Source: Ruoffia halotolerans (GTDB lineage: Bacteria > Bacillota > Bacilli > Lactobacillales > Aerococcaceae). From it: a stretch of 64,000 nucleotides of DNA. Each line of letters opens with the position of its first letter. Positions within the stretch are counted from its first letter, which is position 1. This document shows, piece by piece, positions 30,314 through 39,329 of the stretch. Made by a program: the position numbers and the translations under genes. The notes under the pieces are model-generated. The model searched no databases, was not told the DNA's origin, and worked only from the letters and a program-made list of their open reading frames with translations. The DNA lies in the NCBI RefSeq assembly GCF_014049385.1, contig NZ_JACAOA010000006.1, positions 1-64,000 on the forward strand, in the 5' to 3' direction.

Positions 30314-31204
30314 ATGTCTAAAACTCAAGTCTTAGATGGAAAGCAATTATCGTTACAACTACGTGAAGAATATAAACATGCGGTAGAAAAGCTGAAGGGA
30401 AAGCATATCACCCCGAAATTAGTCGTAATTACTGTTGGTGAAGATCCAGCAAGTAAAATTTATGTTGGGCAAAAAGAAAAAACGGCTCGATATATTGGCT
30501 TTGATTTTGAGTGGCTCACTTTAAAACATTCGATTACTCAAGCTGAATTACATGAAACGATTGAAGGGTTAAATGATGACCCAACAGTCACTGGGATGAT
30601 TGTTCAATTCCCACTACCAAAACATTTAAGTCAAGTGGCAGTAACAGAAGTTATTCGACCAGATAAAGACGTTGATGGCTTTCATCCTTATAATATGGGG
30701 AAAATTGTCGAAGGCACTGGCGATTTATATCCTTGTACACCAAGAGGAATTTTACGTTTACTTGACCGTTACAATATCGATATTAAAGGGAAAGACGTTA
30801 CTGTTGTAGGTTACAGCCAAATTGTTGGGAAACCATTGTCGATTTTATTAGCTAATATGGGCAGTACTGTCACAATTACACATCTCTTAACGCGAGAATT
30901 GCATCAACATTTAATTCATGCCGATGTTGTTATGGTCGCTGCCGGTTCACCGCATCTGGTAAACGAAGAGGATTTAAAAGAGGGCGCGATTGTCATTGAC
31001 GTTGGGATTAATCGTTTAGATGATGGGAAACTCGTCGGGGATGTTGATTATGAAGGGGTATTTGATAAAGTGAGTGCCATTACTCCAGTACCTGGTGGCG
31101 TTGGACCAATGACGGTCGCGATGTTAATGGAACAAACGATTCTATGTGCTTGCATTCAACATGGATTAAATAGCGAGGATTATATAGACGGAGTTAGTTT
31201 ATGA
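30314..31204 (+). CDS. folD: Methylenetetrahydrofolate dehydrogenase/cyclohydrolase FolD
   Basis: 296 residues of the bifunctional one-carbon enzyme interconverting methylene-, methenyl- and formyl-tetrahydrofolate. Motifs: YVGQKEKTARYIG with the catalytic Lys, VQFPLPKHL, DKDVDGFHPYNMGK, GYSQIVGKP (Rossmann) and TPVPGGVGPMTVAML. GYSQIVGKP has Gln where GRSxxVGxP is usual, but the rest is canonical. I use the ATG at 30314 with AGAAGG 7 nt upstream rather than the TTG at 30293. Its stop overlaps xseA (ATGA). Confidence 0.96.
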   Translation: MSKTQVLDGKQLSLQLREEYKHAVEKLKGKHITPKLVVITVGEDPASKIYVGQKEKTARYIGFDFEWLTLKHSITQAELHETIEGLNDDPTVTGMIVQFPLPKHLSQVAVTEVIRPDKDVDGFHPYNMGKIVEGTGDLYPCTPRGILRLLDRYNIDIKGKDVTVVGYSQIVGKPLSILLANMGSTVTITHLLTRELHQHLIHADVVMVAAGSPHLVNEEDLKEGAIVIDVGINRLDDGKLVGDVDYEGVFDKVSAITPVPGGVGPMTVAMLMEQTILCACIQHGLNSEDYIDGVSL

Positions 31205-32583
31205 GTGAAAAAAATCAAGAGTACTTAACAGTACAAGCGTTAACCAAATATATTAAAAGAAAATTTGATGTCGATCCACATTTACAACGAGTGTTTGTTG
31301 TAGGAGAGGTGTCAAATTTTCGCTTGAGACCCAATTCCCATCAATATTTTAGTTTGAAAGATGAAGGAGCAAGAATTAGTGCAGTGATGTATCGTTCGGC
31401 TTTTCAACGCGTCAAGTTTAATATTGAAGAAGGGATGAAAGTATTCGTTACCGGAAAGATTACTTTATATGAACCCTCTGGCGCATATCAAATCGTGATT
31501 GATAGTATTCAACCAGATGGTATTGGTGCTTTATATCAACAACTTGAACAATTAAAAGAAAAATTCAAAAAAGCCGGTCTATTTGACCGACCTAAATTAC
31601 CAATTCCACGCTTTCCTAAGAAAATTGCCGTTATCACGAGTCCAAGTGGAGCAGTGATTCGCGACATTATTACGACCATCAATCGTCGCTATCCCATCGT
31701 TGAAATCATTGTCATTCCAACCAGAGTACAAGGGAAAGAAGCCGCTGGAGAAATCGTGACAGCCTTCAATAAAGTGAAAGATAGACAAGACGAATTTGAC
31801 ACAGTCATTGTTGCACGTGGGGGAGGTTCTATTGAGGATCTTTGGTGCTTTAATGACGAGCAAGTCGCGATGGCTATTCTAAATTGTCCGCTTCCAGTAA
31901 TATCTTCTATTGGTCACGAAACAGATACAACCTTGTCTGATCTTGTGGCTGACATTCGAGTTGCTACGCCGACTGCTGCGGCTGAAATTGCTGTACCAGT
32001 CTTACAAGAAGTATTAACTTACTTAACTCAGATGGAAGAGCGCGTATTTTATTCAATGAATCAACGCATTCAATATATGCGAAAGTATTATGACCGCTTT
32101 GCTCAATCTTATGTCATGACTCAACCAGAGAGATTATATCAACCATACATGCAACAGCTAGACTTAGCGATTGAAAGACTGAATAATAACAAAGATAATT
32201 ACTTTACAGAGCAAAAAAATCAAGTAAATGTGTTAAAACAACGACTGTCCTTACAACAACCGCAAGGGCTTATTAATCAATATCAAAAAGATTTAACGGC
32301 TTTTACGAAACAATTAAATCGTAATATGGAACAATATCAATACAATAAGAAAGTTGTCTTTGGCAATCTCATGCAATTGCTTGACGCATATAGCCCATTA
32401 AAGAGCGTTCAAAGGGGTTATGCTGTCGTGACTTCAAAAGATAACATTGTAAAACATATCACTGAAGTTGAAAAAGATGATATGATTAAGGTAAATTTAA
32501 GTGACGGACAAATTGAAGCACAAGTAACAAAAACATCCACAGACAATATATTTCAACAGCTTTCTGATATAGAGAAGGAGTAA
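31201..32583 (+). CDS. xseA: Exodeoxyribonuclease VII large subunit
   Basis: 460 residues. An N-terminal OB-fold (about 20-115, VFVVGEVSNFR) precedes the catalytic core with the RGGGSIEDLWCFNDE motif near 203 and HETDTTLSD, then a coiled-coil C-terminal region. With XseB it degrades single-stranded DNA. It overlaps folD by 4 nt and is 3 nt from xseB. Confidence 0.96.
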   Translation: MSEKNQEYLTVQALTKYIKRKFDVDPHLQRVFVVGEVSNFRLRPNSHQYFSLKDEGARISAVMYRSAFQRVKFNIEEGMKVFVTGKITLYEPSGAYQIVIDSIQPDGIGALYQQLEQLKEKFKKAGLFDRPKLPIPRFPKKIAVITSPSGAVIRDIITTINRRYPIVEIIVIPTRVQGKEAAGEIVTAFNKVKDRQDEFDTVIVARGGGSIEDLWCFNDEQVAMAILNCPLPVISSIGHETDTTLSDLVADIRVATPTAAAEIAVPVLQEVLTYLTQMEERVFYSMNQRIQYMRKYYDRFAQSYVMTQPERLYQPYMQQLDLAIERLNNNKDNYFTEQKNQVNVLKQRLSLQQPQGLINQYQKDLTAFTKQLNRNMEQYQYNKKVVFGNLMQLLDAYSPLKSVQRGYAVVTSKDNIVKHITEVEKDDMIKVNLSDGQIEAQVTKTSTDNIFQQLSDIEKE

Positions 32584-32586
32584 ACA

Positions 32587-32823
32587 ATGGCAAAAATAAA
32601 TCAACCAGAAAATTTCGAAGAAGCATTACAAGAATTAGAACAAATTGTATCTCAACTTGAAAAAGGCGATTTACCTTTAGAAAAAGCGTTAGAATCTTTC
32701 CAACGCGGTGTAGAATTAAGCCAATATTGCCAAAAATCTTTAACTGATGCAGAAAGCACAGTCGCTAAGATGATGACAGATAAAGGTGATGTTGAATTAG
32801 ATAGAGAGGTTATGAATGACTAA
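32587..32823 (+). CDS. xseB: Exodeoxyribonuclease VII small subunit
   Basis: 78 residues: FEEALQELEQIVSQLEKGDLPLEKALESFQ-type helical hairpin, here within residues 9-40, is the XseB signature. It is translationally coupled to ispA by an 8-nt overlap. Confidence 0.95.
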   Translation: MAKINQPENFEEALQELEQIVSQLEKGDLPLEKALESFQRGVELSQYCQKSLTDAESTVAKMMTDKGDVELDREVMND

Positions 32824-33700
32824 ACAAGATTTAAACGATTTAAGAAATGTATTTGAAACTGAATTAGACAAACATATTCGCCTTCTTCAAACGCCAATCG
32901 AAATGTTAAAACCAATGATTTATTCATTAAAAGGTGGCGGCAAACGACTACGTCCGTTACTATTACTGGCTATTTTAAACGCAGAATCTGAGAAACATAT
33001 GAAAAAAGGAGCGACTACAGCTGTTGCTTTAGAATTTATTCATACGTATTCTTTAATTCATGATGATTTACCAGCGATGGACAATGATGACTTAAGACGG
33101 GGTCAACCAACCGCTCATATTAAATTTGATGAAGCGACAGCTATCTTGGCAGGAGATGCATTACTAACGGATGCATTCTGCCTGATTAGTGATGATTCAA
33201 AATTAAAGAGCAAACAAAAAGTTAAAATTATTTCTTTACTGAGTTCTGCCGCAGGTTCACACGGGATGGTCGCAGGTCAACTAGGGGACATGCAAGCGGA
33301 GAATAAAGAAATTACGTTAGAAGAATTAAATCAAATTCATGAATTTAAAACGGGGAAATTATTTACCTTTGCGACACAAGCCGCAGCCATTATTGGAGAA
33401 TTCACTCCTGAAGTTGAAGAGTTATTAGTAAACTTTGGTGAAACCTTTGGCGTTTTATACCAAATTCATAATGATTTACTTGATGTGATTGATGACAGTT
33501 CGTTGTCAGGAAAAGGTCATTCAAGTGATGAATTCAACAAGAAATCAACCTATCCAAACTTACTTGGTTTAGAAGAATCTAAAGAAGTTTTAGGTCAAGA
33601 ACGTGAAAAAGCCGAAAAAATTATTGAAAAAATTACAAAGTTGAGTGGAACGGATTATAGTATTTTAAATAAATTTCTCTCATTTACAGATATAGACTAA
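32816..33700 (+). CDS. ispA: Polyprenyl (farnesyl-type) diphosphate synthase
   Basis: 294 residues of the trans-prenyltransferase fold. The first Asp-rich motif is HDDLPAMDNDDLRRG near 82-96. The second reads HNDLLDVIDD, so the first Asp of the usual DDxxD is Asn. The enzyme condenses isopentenyl diphosphate with allylic diphosphates to feed undecaprenyl and quinone precursors. It lies between xseB and the TlyA-type gene, the usual order. Confidence 0.93.
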   Translation: MTKQDLNDLRNVFETELDKHIRLLQTPIEMLKPMIYSLKGGGKRLRPLLLLAILNAESEKHMKKGATTAVALEFIHTYSLIHDDLPAMDNDDLRRGQPTAHIKFDEATAILAGDALLTDAFCLISDDSKLKSKQKVKIISLLSSAAGSHGMVAGQLGDMQAENKEITLEELNQIHEFKTGKLFTFATQAAAIIGEFTPEVEELLVNFGETFGVLYQIHNDLLDVIDDSSLSGKGHSSDEFNKKSTYPNLLGLEESKEVLGQEREKAEKIIEKITKLSGTDYSILNKFLSFTDID

Positions 33701-33708
33701 GGAGTCAT

Positions 33709-34521
33709 ATGAAAAAAGAACGATTAGATAAATTAGTAGTTCAATCAGGACTAACAGACACACGTGAACAAGCGAAACGCTTAATTATGGCAGGGCAAAT
33801 TTATGATGCGAATAACCAGCGCTATGATAAACCTGGCGAGAAGATTGATATTACAAAAGAACTACACATTAAAGGCAAGACAATTCCTTACGTGAGTCGC
33901 GGAGGCCTAAAATTAGAAAAAGCGATTAAACATTTTGGTATCGATATGACTGATCATATATTACTTGATATAGGTTCTTCTACCGGTGGTTTTACGGATG
34001 CAGCCTTACAAAACGGTGCAAAGTTAAGTTATGCCTTGGATGTAGGCTATAATCAATTAGCTTATAAATTACGTCAAGATGAGCGAGTGGTAGTGATGGA
34101 GCGTCAAAACTTCCGTCATTCAGTGCCTGAGGATTTCACGGAAGGAACACCAACGATCGCGAGTATTGATGTCTCGTTTATTTCACTTGGATTAATTTTA
34201 CCACCACTTATTCCAATCTTAGAACAAGACGGATCGGTACTAGTGCTTATTAAACCACAATTTGAAGCAGGACCAGAGCGTGTCGGTAAAAAAGGGATTA
34301 TTAAGGATATGACTGTTCATAAAGATGTCTTACATGAAGTCATCGATATGATGTGCCGTATCGGCTATACCATCGAGAATTTAACTTATTCACCAATTAC
34401 TGGTGGCGAAGGAAACATTGAATTTCTCGCCCATATTAAAAACTCAAAAGAATTGAACAATGATAGTAAAGCAAACATAAATATTGAAGAGATAGTGCAA
34501 ATAGCACACGATAATTTATAA
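33709..34521 (+). CDS. TlyA-family rRNA methyltransferase (YqxC-like)
   Basis: 270 residues. An S4 RNA-binding domain (about 1-60, ERLDKLVVQSGLTDTREQAKRLI) is fused to a FtsJ-type SAM methyltransferase with LLDIGSSTGGFTDAAL (SAM loop near 84-99), DVGYNQLAYKLR and LIKPQFEAG. TlyA proteins 2'-O-methylate rRNA cytidines; some YqxC members are less well characterised. In Bacillus argR follows; here recN does. Confidence 0.9.
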   Translation: MKKERLDKLVVQSGLTDTREQAKRLIMAGQIYDANNQRYDKPGEKIDITKELHIKGKTIPYVSRGGLKLEKAIKHFGIDMTDHILLDIGSSTGGFTDAALQNGAKLSYALDVGYNQLAYKLRQDERVVVMERQNFRHSVPEDFTEGTPTIASIDVSFISLGLILPPLIPILEQDGSVLVLIKPQFEAGPERVGKKGIIKDMTVHKDVLHEVIDMMCRIGYTIENLTYSPITGGEGNIEFLAHIKNSKELNNDSKANINIEEIVQIAHDNL

Positions 34522-34540
34522 AAACCAATGGGGTGAAGTT

Positions 34541-36271
34541 ATGCTACAAAGTTTAACAATTGAGAATTTTGCGATTATTGAAGCAGTGAATATTGATTTT
34601 ACCGAAGGGATGACGGTTCTTTCAGGTGAGACAGGAGCCGGGAAATCAATTATTATTGATGCCCTAGGTATTCTTTGTGGTGGTCGTGGGTCAAGTGATT
34701 ATATTCGACACGGAGACGATAAATTATTAATTGAAGGCTTATTTTCTTTTGATTATTTACCAGAAGACTTAGAAAATGTCTTAGTCGAATTTGGCTTAAA
34801 TGTTGATATCGCTATGGATGGTCTGATTATTCGACGAGAAATTAATAAATCAGGAAAAAATACCATTCGAATTAATGGCCAATTAGCTAACGTCACCTTA
34901 CTCAAAGAAATAGGGAACTATCTTGTAGATATTCATGGACAAAATGAACATCAAGAATTGTTGGACCGTACAAAGCATTTATCTTTATTGGATAATTATG
35001 GCAATAAAAGAATTAAAAAAGACTTGGAGGACTATCAGAAAGCTTATATGACTTATAGCCAACTTCGTAAAGAATGGCTAGATGCTCAGCAATCTGATAC
35101 GAATGACCGCCAACGAGTAAACTTCCTTGAATTTCAAATTAATGAGATCGAAGAAGCTCAAATAGTTATTGGTGAAGATGAAGAACTCGAAGAGATGAGT
35201 AAACAATTGCAACACGCTCAACAAATTAATCAAAATATGAGTACTATTAATAGTTTACTTAGCGAATCAGATCAAAGTGTCATCACGCAATTAGATCAAA
35301 TCTTGTTACTATTAGAAGAGATTAAAGATTATCAACCTCAACTCTCAAACATCCATGACGAACTCTCGTCATCTAAATATGACTTAGAAGAATACAGTCA
35401 TCAATTGGCCGCACTTGATAATGACTTCGATGAAGAAAATCAAACCATTGATCAAGTTGAAGACCGATTAGGCGAATTAAGTCGCTTAAAGCGAAAGTAT
35501 GGGATGGAATTAAGTGAGATATTAGATTATTTCAACGAAATATCTGAAGAAGTTTATCAAATTATTCATCGGGAAAGTTATCTTGAAGAACTTGAAGCTC
35601 AATTGAGTGAAGCTTATCAAAGTGCGTTAGATAAAGCTAAACAACTTAATGACAAAAGACAATCCATTGCCCAAGATTTAATTTCAGCCATTGAAGCAGA
35701 ATTAAAAGATTTATATATGGAGAATAGCCGCTTTACAGTTCGATTTAGTGAACCTAGTATTGATACGGCTTTAAACATGGTTAATATCGATGAAATTGTG
35801 AGATTAACACCAACTGGCTTTAATAGTGTGGAGTTTTATGTCGCAACTAATGTGGGAGAAGATAAAAAACCATTAGTTCAAGTCGCTAGTGGGGGAGAGT
35901 TATCGCGTTTTATGTTGGCATTGAAGACCGTATTTAGTCGCGAAACATCACCAAAAGTGATGGTATTCGATGAGATAGATACTGGGGTCTCTGGCCGAGT
36001 TGGACAAGCCATCGCTGAAAAGATTCGCGAAGTATCCCAATATCATCAAGTATTTTGTATTACACATCTCCCACAAGTTGCAGCGATTTCGAATAAACAA
36101 TTGTATATCTTTAAGCAAGTCGAAGATCAAAAGACAGTCACAAATGTGAAGCAGTTATCACCGAATGAACGTATTGAAGCCATAGCACTCATGCTCTCAG
36201 GAAGAGATATGACTCAAACGTCACTTCGTATGGCTAAAGAATTATTAAAAGAATATCACCCAATGAAATAG
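34541..36271 (+). CDS. recN: DNA repair protein RecN
   Basis: 576 residues of the SMC-like ATPase. Walker A GETGAGKSIIIDALG near 29-43, a long coiled-coil middle (about 160-370), the signature ASGGELSRFMLALK near 449-462 and Walker B VMVFDEIDTGVSG near 474-486. It binds DNA ends in double-strand break repair. RBS GGGGTGA precedes the ATG. Confidence 0.97.
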   Translation: MLQSLTIENFAIIEAVNIDFTEGMTVLSGETGAGKSIIIDALGILCGGRGSSDYIRHGDDKLLIEGLFSFDYLPEDLENVLVEFGLNVDIAMDGLIIRREINKSGKNTIRINGQLANVTLLKEIGNYLVDIHGQNEHQELLDRTKHLSLLDNYGNKRIKKDLEDYQKAYMTYSQLRKEWLDAQQSDTNDRQRVNFLEFQINEIEEAQIVIGEDEELEEMSKQLQHAQQINQNMSTINSLLSESDQSVITQLDQILLLLEEIKDYQPQLSNIHDELSSSKYDLEEYSHQLAALDNDFDEENQTIDQVEDRLGELSRLKRKYGMELSEILDYFNEISEEVYQIIHRESYLEELEAQLSEAYQSALDKAKQLNDKRQSIAQDLISAIEAELKDLYMENSRFTVRFSEPSIDTALNMVNIDEIVRLTPTGFNSVEFYVATNVGEDKKPLVQVASGGELSRFMLALKTVFSRETSPKVMVFDEIDTGVSGRVGQAIAEKIREVSQYHQVFCITHLPQVAAISNKQLYIFKQVEDQKTVTNVKQLSPNERIEAIALMLSGRDMTQTSLRMAKELLKEYHPMK

Positions 36272-36291
36272 AAGTATAAAGGATAATGTAC

Positions 36292-37239
36292 ATGGATTTA
36301 AAATCAATATCGATACTCGTCATAGCAGGACCTACGGGTGTAGGAAAGACGCAACTGAGTATTGATTTAGCGAAAGAATTTAATGGTGAGATTATCAATG
36401 GCGATAGTCTGCAAGTGTATAAGCACTTAAATATTGGAACAGGAAAAATTACAGCTTCTGAAATGGACGGTGTTCCCCACCATATGCTTGATATTCTTGA
36501 AGTTTCAGAACCTTATAACGCAAGTGAATTTAAACATGAAGCTACAAAATTAATCAACAAAATTCATCATAGAGGGAAACTACCGATCATCGTTGGTGGA
36601 ACAGGACTCTACTTAGAAGGCTTGTTATACGACTTAGAATTTGGGAGAGACGATAGCCAAGATGAGGTAGTTCGAAAGGGGTTAGAAGAACAAGCGTCAG
36701 AATTAGGTAATTTAGCCATGTGGAACCGATTGAACGAACTCGATCCAGAAGCAGCCAAGAAAATCCCATACCAAAACCTTCGCAGAACCATTCGTGCGCT
36801 TGAGGTTATTCAAGTAACGGGAAGGTCTTTTTCCAGTCAAACAGGACACGACACAAAAAAATCGGTATTTAATGAATGCTTATTAGTATTAAATCGCGAA
36901 CGAGAAGCATTATATGATAGAATAAATTTAAGAGTGCATGAAATGGTCAAAGCCGGCTTAGAAAACGAGGCAAAATGGTTATATAATCAGGCAGAAGGTG
37001 CCGATTGGCAAAGTGTGAAAGGTATCGGCTATAAAGAATGGTGGCCTTACTTCAATAATCAAATGGATAAAGAAGAAGTCATTGTAACAATACAACAAAA
37101 TTCCAGACGTTATGCAAAACGACAATTAACGTGGTTTAGAAACCGTATGAATCACCCACAATGGATCGATATGACGAATGAAGAAGACGCAATAAACGAA
37201 GCTTCACGTATAGTGAAAGAACATTTAGAGAATAATTGA
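36292..37239 (+). CDS. miaA: tRNA dimethylallyltransferase MiaA
   Basis: 315 residues. P-loop AGPTGVGKTQLS (about 12-23), GDSLQVYKHLNIGTGK, the VGGTGLYL motif and the QNSRRYAKRQLTWFR segment are diagnostic. It prenylates A37 of UNN-reading tRNAs. The ATG at 36292 is preferred over 36286 for RBS spacing (AAAGGA at 36278-36283). hflX follows after 17 nt. Confidence 0.95.
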   Translation: MDLKSISILVIAGPTGVGKTQLSIDLAKEFNGEIINGDSLQVYKHLNIGTGKITASEMDGVPHHMLDILEVSEPYNASEFKHEATKLINKIHHRGKLPIIVGGTGLYLEGLLYDLEFGRDDSQDEVVRKGLEEQASELGNLAMWNRLNELDPEAAKKIPYQNLRRTIRALEVIQVTGRSFSSQTGHDTKKSVFNECLLVLNREREALYDRINLRVHEMVKAGLENEAKWLYNQAEGADWQSVKGIGYKEWWPYFNNQMDKEEVIVTIQQNSRRYAKRQLTWFRNRMNHPQWIDMTNEEDAINEASRIVKEHLENN

Positions 37240-37256
37240 AAGGTTGATAAAAAAAT

Positions 37257-38501
37257 ATGATTGAGACTGAAAATCACCCCGAGAGGGTACTTATAGTCGG
37301 AGTACAAACAGAAAACATTTCAGATTTAAAATTTGAAACGATCATGAAAGAAATGAAGGCACTAACGGAGACAGCTAATGGTCTACCCGTTGGAGAAATC
37401 ACTCAAAAATTAAGACGCATCGATCAGAAATCCGTCGTAGGTAGTGGAAAACTAATGGATGTTCGTGATTTTGTCATTAACTCTGATATTGATTTAGTTA
37501 TCTTTTTAAATAGATTATCACCAAACACAAATATGTATTTAGAAGAACAACTTGACGTAAAAGTCATTGACCGAGTACAATTGATTCTTGATATATTTGC
37601 TCAAAGAGCGCGAAGCCAAGCAGGGAAACTTCAAGTTGAACTAGCTCAATACCAATATTTACTTCCAAGAGTCATCGGTCAAGGGACATCATTATCTCGA
37701 CTAGCCGGTGGGATTGGAACTAGAGGACCCGGTGAGACTAAACTAGAACAAGATCGTCGTGTCATTCGTGGTCGCATTCATACGATTGAGAAAGACTTGA
37801 AACAATTGGAAGAACACCGTGAAAGAACGCGTATTAGAAGACAGTCTGGGCGAGAATTTAATATTGGTCTAGTAGGTTATACAAACGCAGGGAAATCAAC
37901 CTTGTTACGCGAATTAACTGAAAGTGAGACGTATGTTCAAGACCAATTATTCGCAACCTTAGACCCTTTAACGCGTAAGTTAGAAATTAACGGTCATGAT
38001 GCCTTCACTATTACAGATACGGTAGGTTTTATCGATGAACTACCTACAGAATTAATTCATGCATTTAATTCAACATTGGAAGAGATTCGCTTTGTGGATT
38101 TATTAATCCACGTCGTAGATGCCTCTCATCCAGCAAGCAATATGCATGAAGATACCGTCGTAGAGTTGTTAAAAGATTTAGATATGGATCATATCCCAGT
38201 CTTAACTGTCTACAACAAGATAGATAAAGCAGATACAGGTATTGAACCGACATTGCAACCAAACGTAACTATCTCTGCACTGGATAAAAAAGGTATTGAA
38301 ACTTTAAAACAAGCGATTTGGGATATCTGTATATCGAATGCAGAAGAATTCCAAGTAGAAATTCAACCTGAAGAAGCTGAATTATTAGCGCTATACCGAC
38401 AAAAAACTTTAATAAAAGACATTGAATTTAATGAAGAATATCAGTATTATATACTATCGGGATATCGACGACGTCTAACTGATATAAGAAATGAGGAATA
38501 A
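37257..38501 (+). CDS. hflX: GTPase HflX
   Basis: 414 residues. The N-terminal HflX domain (about 1-190) has the glycine-rich linker RLAGGIGTRGPGETKLE, followed by the G domain: GYTNAGKSTLL (G1), the switch region TLDPLTRK (G2), DTVGFI (G3), NKID (G4). It splits ribosomes under stress. miaA-hflX pairing is common. Its end overlaps the def leader, stop at 38501 and def start at 38503. Confidence 0.95.
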   Translation: MIETENHPERVLIVGVQTENISDLKFETIMKEMKALTETANGLPVGEITQKLRRIDQKSVVGSGKLMDVRDFVINSDIDLVIFLNRLSPNTNMYLEEQLDVKVIDRVQLILDIFAQRARSQAGKLQVELAQYQYLLPRVIGQGTSLSRLAGGIGTRGPGETKLEQDRRVIRGRIHTIEKDLKQLEEHRERTRIRRQSGREFNIGLVGYTNAGKSTLLRELTESETYVQDQLFATLDPLTRKLEINGHDAFTITDTVGFIDELPTELIHAFNSTLEEIRFVDLLIHVVDASHPASNMHEDTVVELLKDLDMDHIPVLTVYNKIDKADTGIEPTLQPNVTISALDKKGIETLKQAIWDICISNAEEFQVEIQPEEAELLALYRQKTLIKDIEFNEEYQYYILSGYRRRLTDIRNEE

Positions 38502-38502
38502 T

Positions 38503-39069
38503 ATGATAACAATGAAAGATTTTGTTCCTGAAAAAGAACCAATCTTAAGAGAACAAGCTAGGCCAGTAGAGTTTCCAATCAATGAAGAATTGAAAGAAAC
38601 AGCTGTAGCGATGAGACAATTCTTAATAAACAGCCAAGATCCAAAAATGGCTGAAAAATATAACTTGCGTCCAGGTGTAGGAGTAGCAGCACCACAAATT
38701 GGTATCGACCAACAAATATTTGCTGTATATTTAATGGATTATGATGAAGAGGGAAATGAAACTGAACCTCTGATTGATGAAATTTTTGTTAATCCAAAAA
38801 TCATAAGCCATGCGGTTCAAAAAGTAGCGTTGAAAGAGGGCGAAGGCTGTCTTTCAGTTCCTCGTGAAGTACCAGGAATCGTTCCAAGACCTAAACGTGT
38901 AACGGTTAAATATAATGATTTAGAAGGTAACGAAAAGAAAATTCGTTTAAGAGATTATCAAGCAGTGGTTGTACAACACGAAATTGATCACTTAAAAGGA
39001 ATCTTATTCTACGATCATATTGATGAAAAAACACCTTGGGAACCAGATGAAGATACAACATTGATTTAG
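38503..39069 (+). CDS. def: Peptide deformylase
   Basis: 188 residues. The three metal/catalytic motifs are GVGVAAPQIG, EGCLSVPR (Cys ligand) and QHEIDHLKG (two His ligands, catalytic Glu). The insertion before motif 2 marks a type-2 (Gram-positive) deformylase. The ATG at 38503 follows GAGGA; an ATG at 38491 lies within hflX. Confidence 0.95.
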   Translation: MITMKDFVPEKEPILREQARPVEFPINEELKETAVAMRQFLINSQDPKMAEKYNLRPGVGVAAPQIGIDQQIFAVYLMDYDEEGNETEPLIDEIFVNPKIISHAVQKVALKEGEGCLSVPREVPGIVPRPKRVTVKYNDLEGNEKKIRLRDYQAVVVQHEIDHLKGILFYDHIDEKTPWEPDEDTTLI

Positions 39070-39104
39070 TGAGAAAAAATACGGCAACTCTTTTAAAAAT
39101 ATTA

Positions 39105-39134
39105 TTGACAAATCAGTCAATCATGGGCTATACT
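39105..39134 (+). promoter_or_regulatory. tRNA-Arg promoter
   Basis: TTGACA (39105-39110), an 18-bp spacer and TATACT (39129-39134), 24 bp before the tRNA. Confidence 0.82.
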
Positions 39135-39157
39135 ATAAGAGTTGTCAGTATTGATTT

Positions 39158-39231
39158 GGTCTAGTAGCTCAGCTGGATAGAGCATTCGCCTTCTAAGCGA
39201 ACGGTCGCAGGTTCGAATCCTGCCTAGATCG
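39158..39231 (+). tRNA. tRNA-Arg (UCU)
   Basis: 74 nt forming a full cloverleaf: acceptor GGTCTAG/CTAGATC (one G-U), D stem GCTC/GAGC, anticodon stem TTCGC/GCGAA with loop CTTCTAA (anticodon TCT at 39192-39194), and T arm GCAGG/CCTGC with TTCGAAT. The CCA end is not encoded. Its 3' end is the integration site of the downstream island. Confidence 0.96.
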
Positions 39232-39232
39232 T
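39201..39232 (+). repeat. attL-type direct repeat (tRNA 3' end)
   Basis: 32-bp copy inside and just past tRNA-Arg, identical to 45213-45244. Confidence 0.9.
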
Positions 39233-39329
39233 TGACTTATCAAAGTTTCTATGGAAATAATGAAGTAAAGCGTTCGGTCAAACCGAAAATATCCCTAGTT
39301 TTATCCCTAAATTTAGGAAAGTAATACTT

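Noticed and set aside
39083-39146. 10-bp inverted repeat spanning the tRNA-Arg promoter (GGCAACTCTT and AAGAGTTGTC)
   Set aside because: One wobble pair and a 44-nt gap holding the promoter; could be chance or a weak def terminator, with no supporting evidence.
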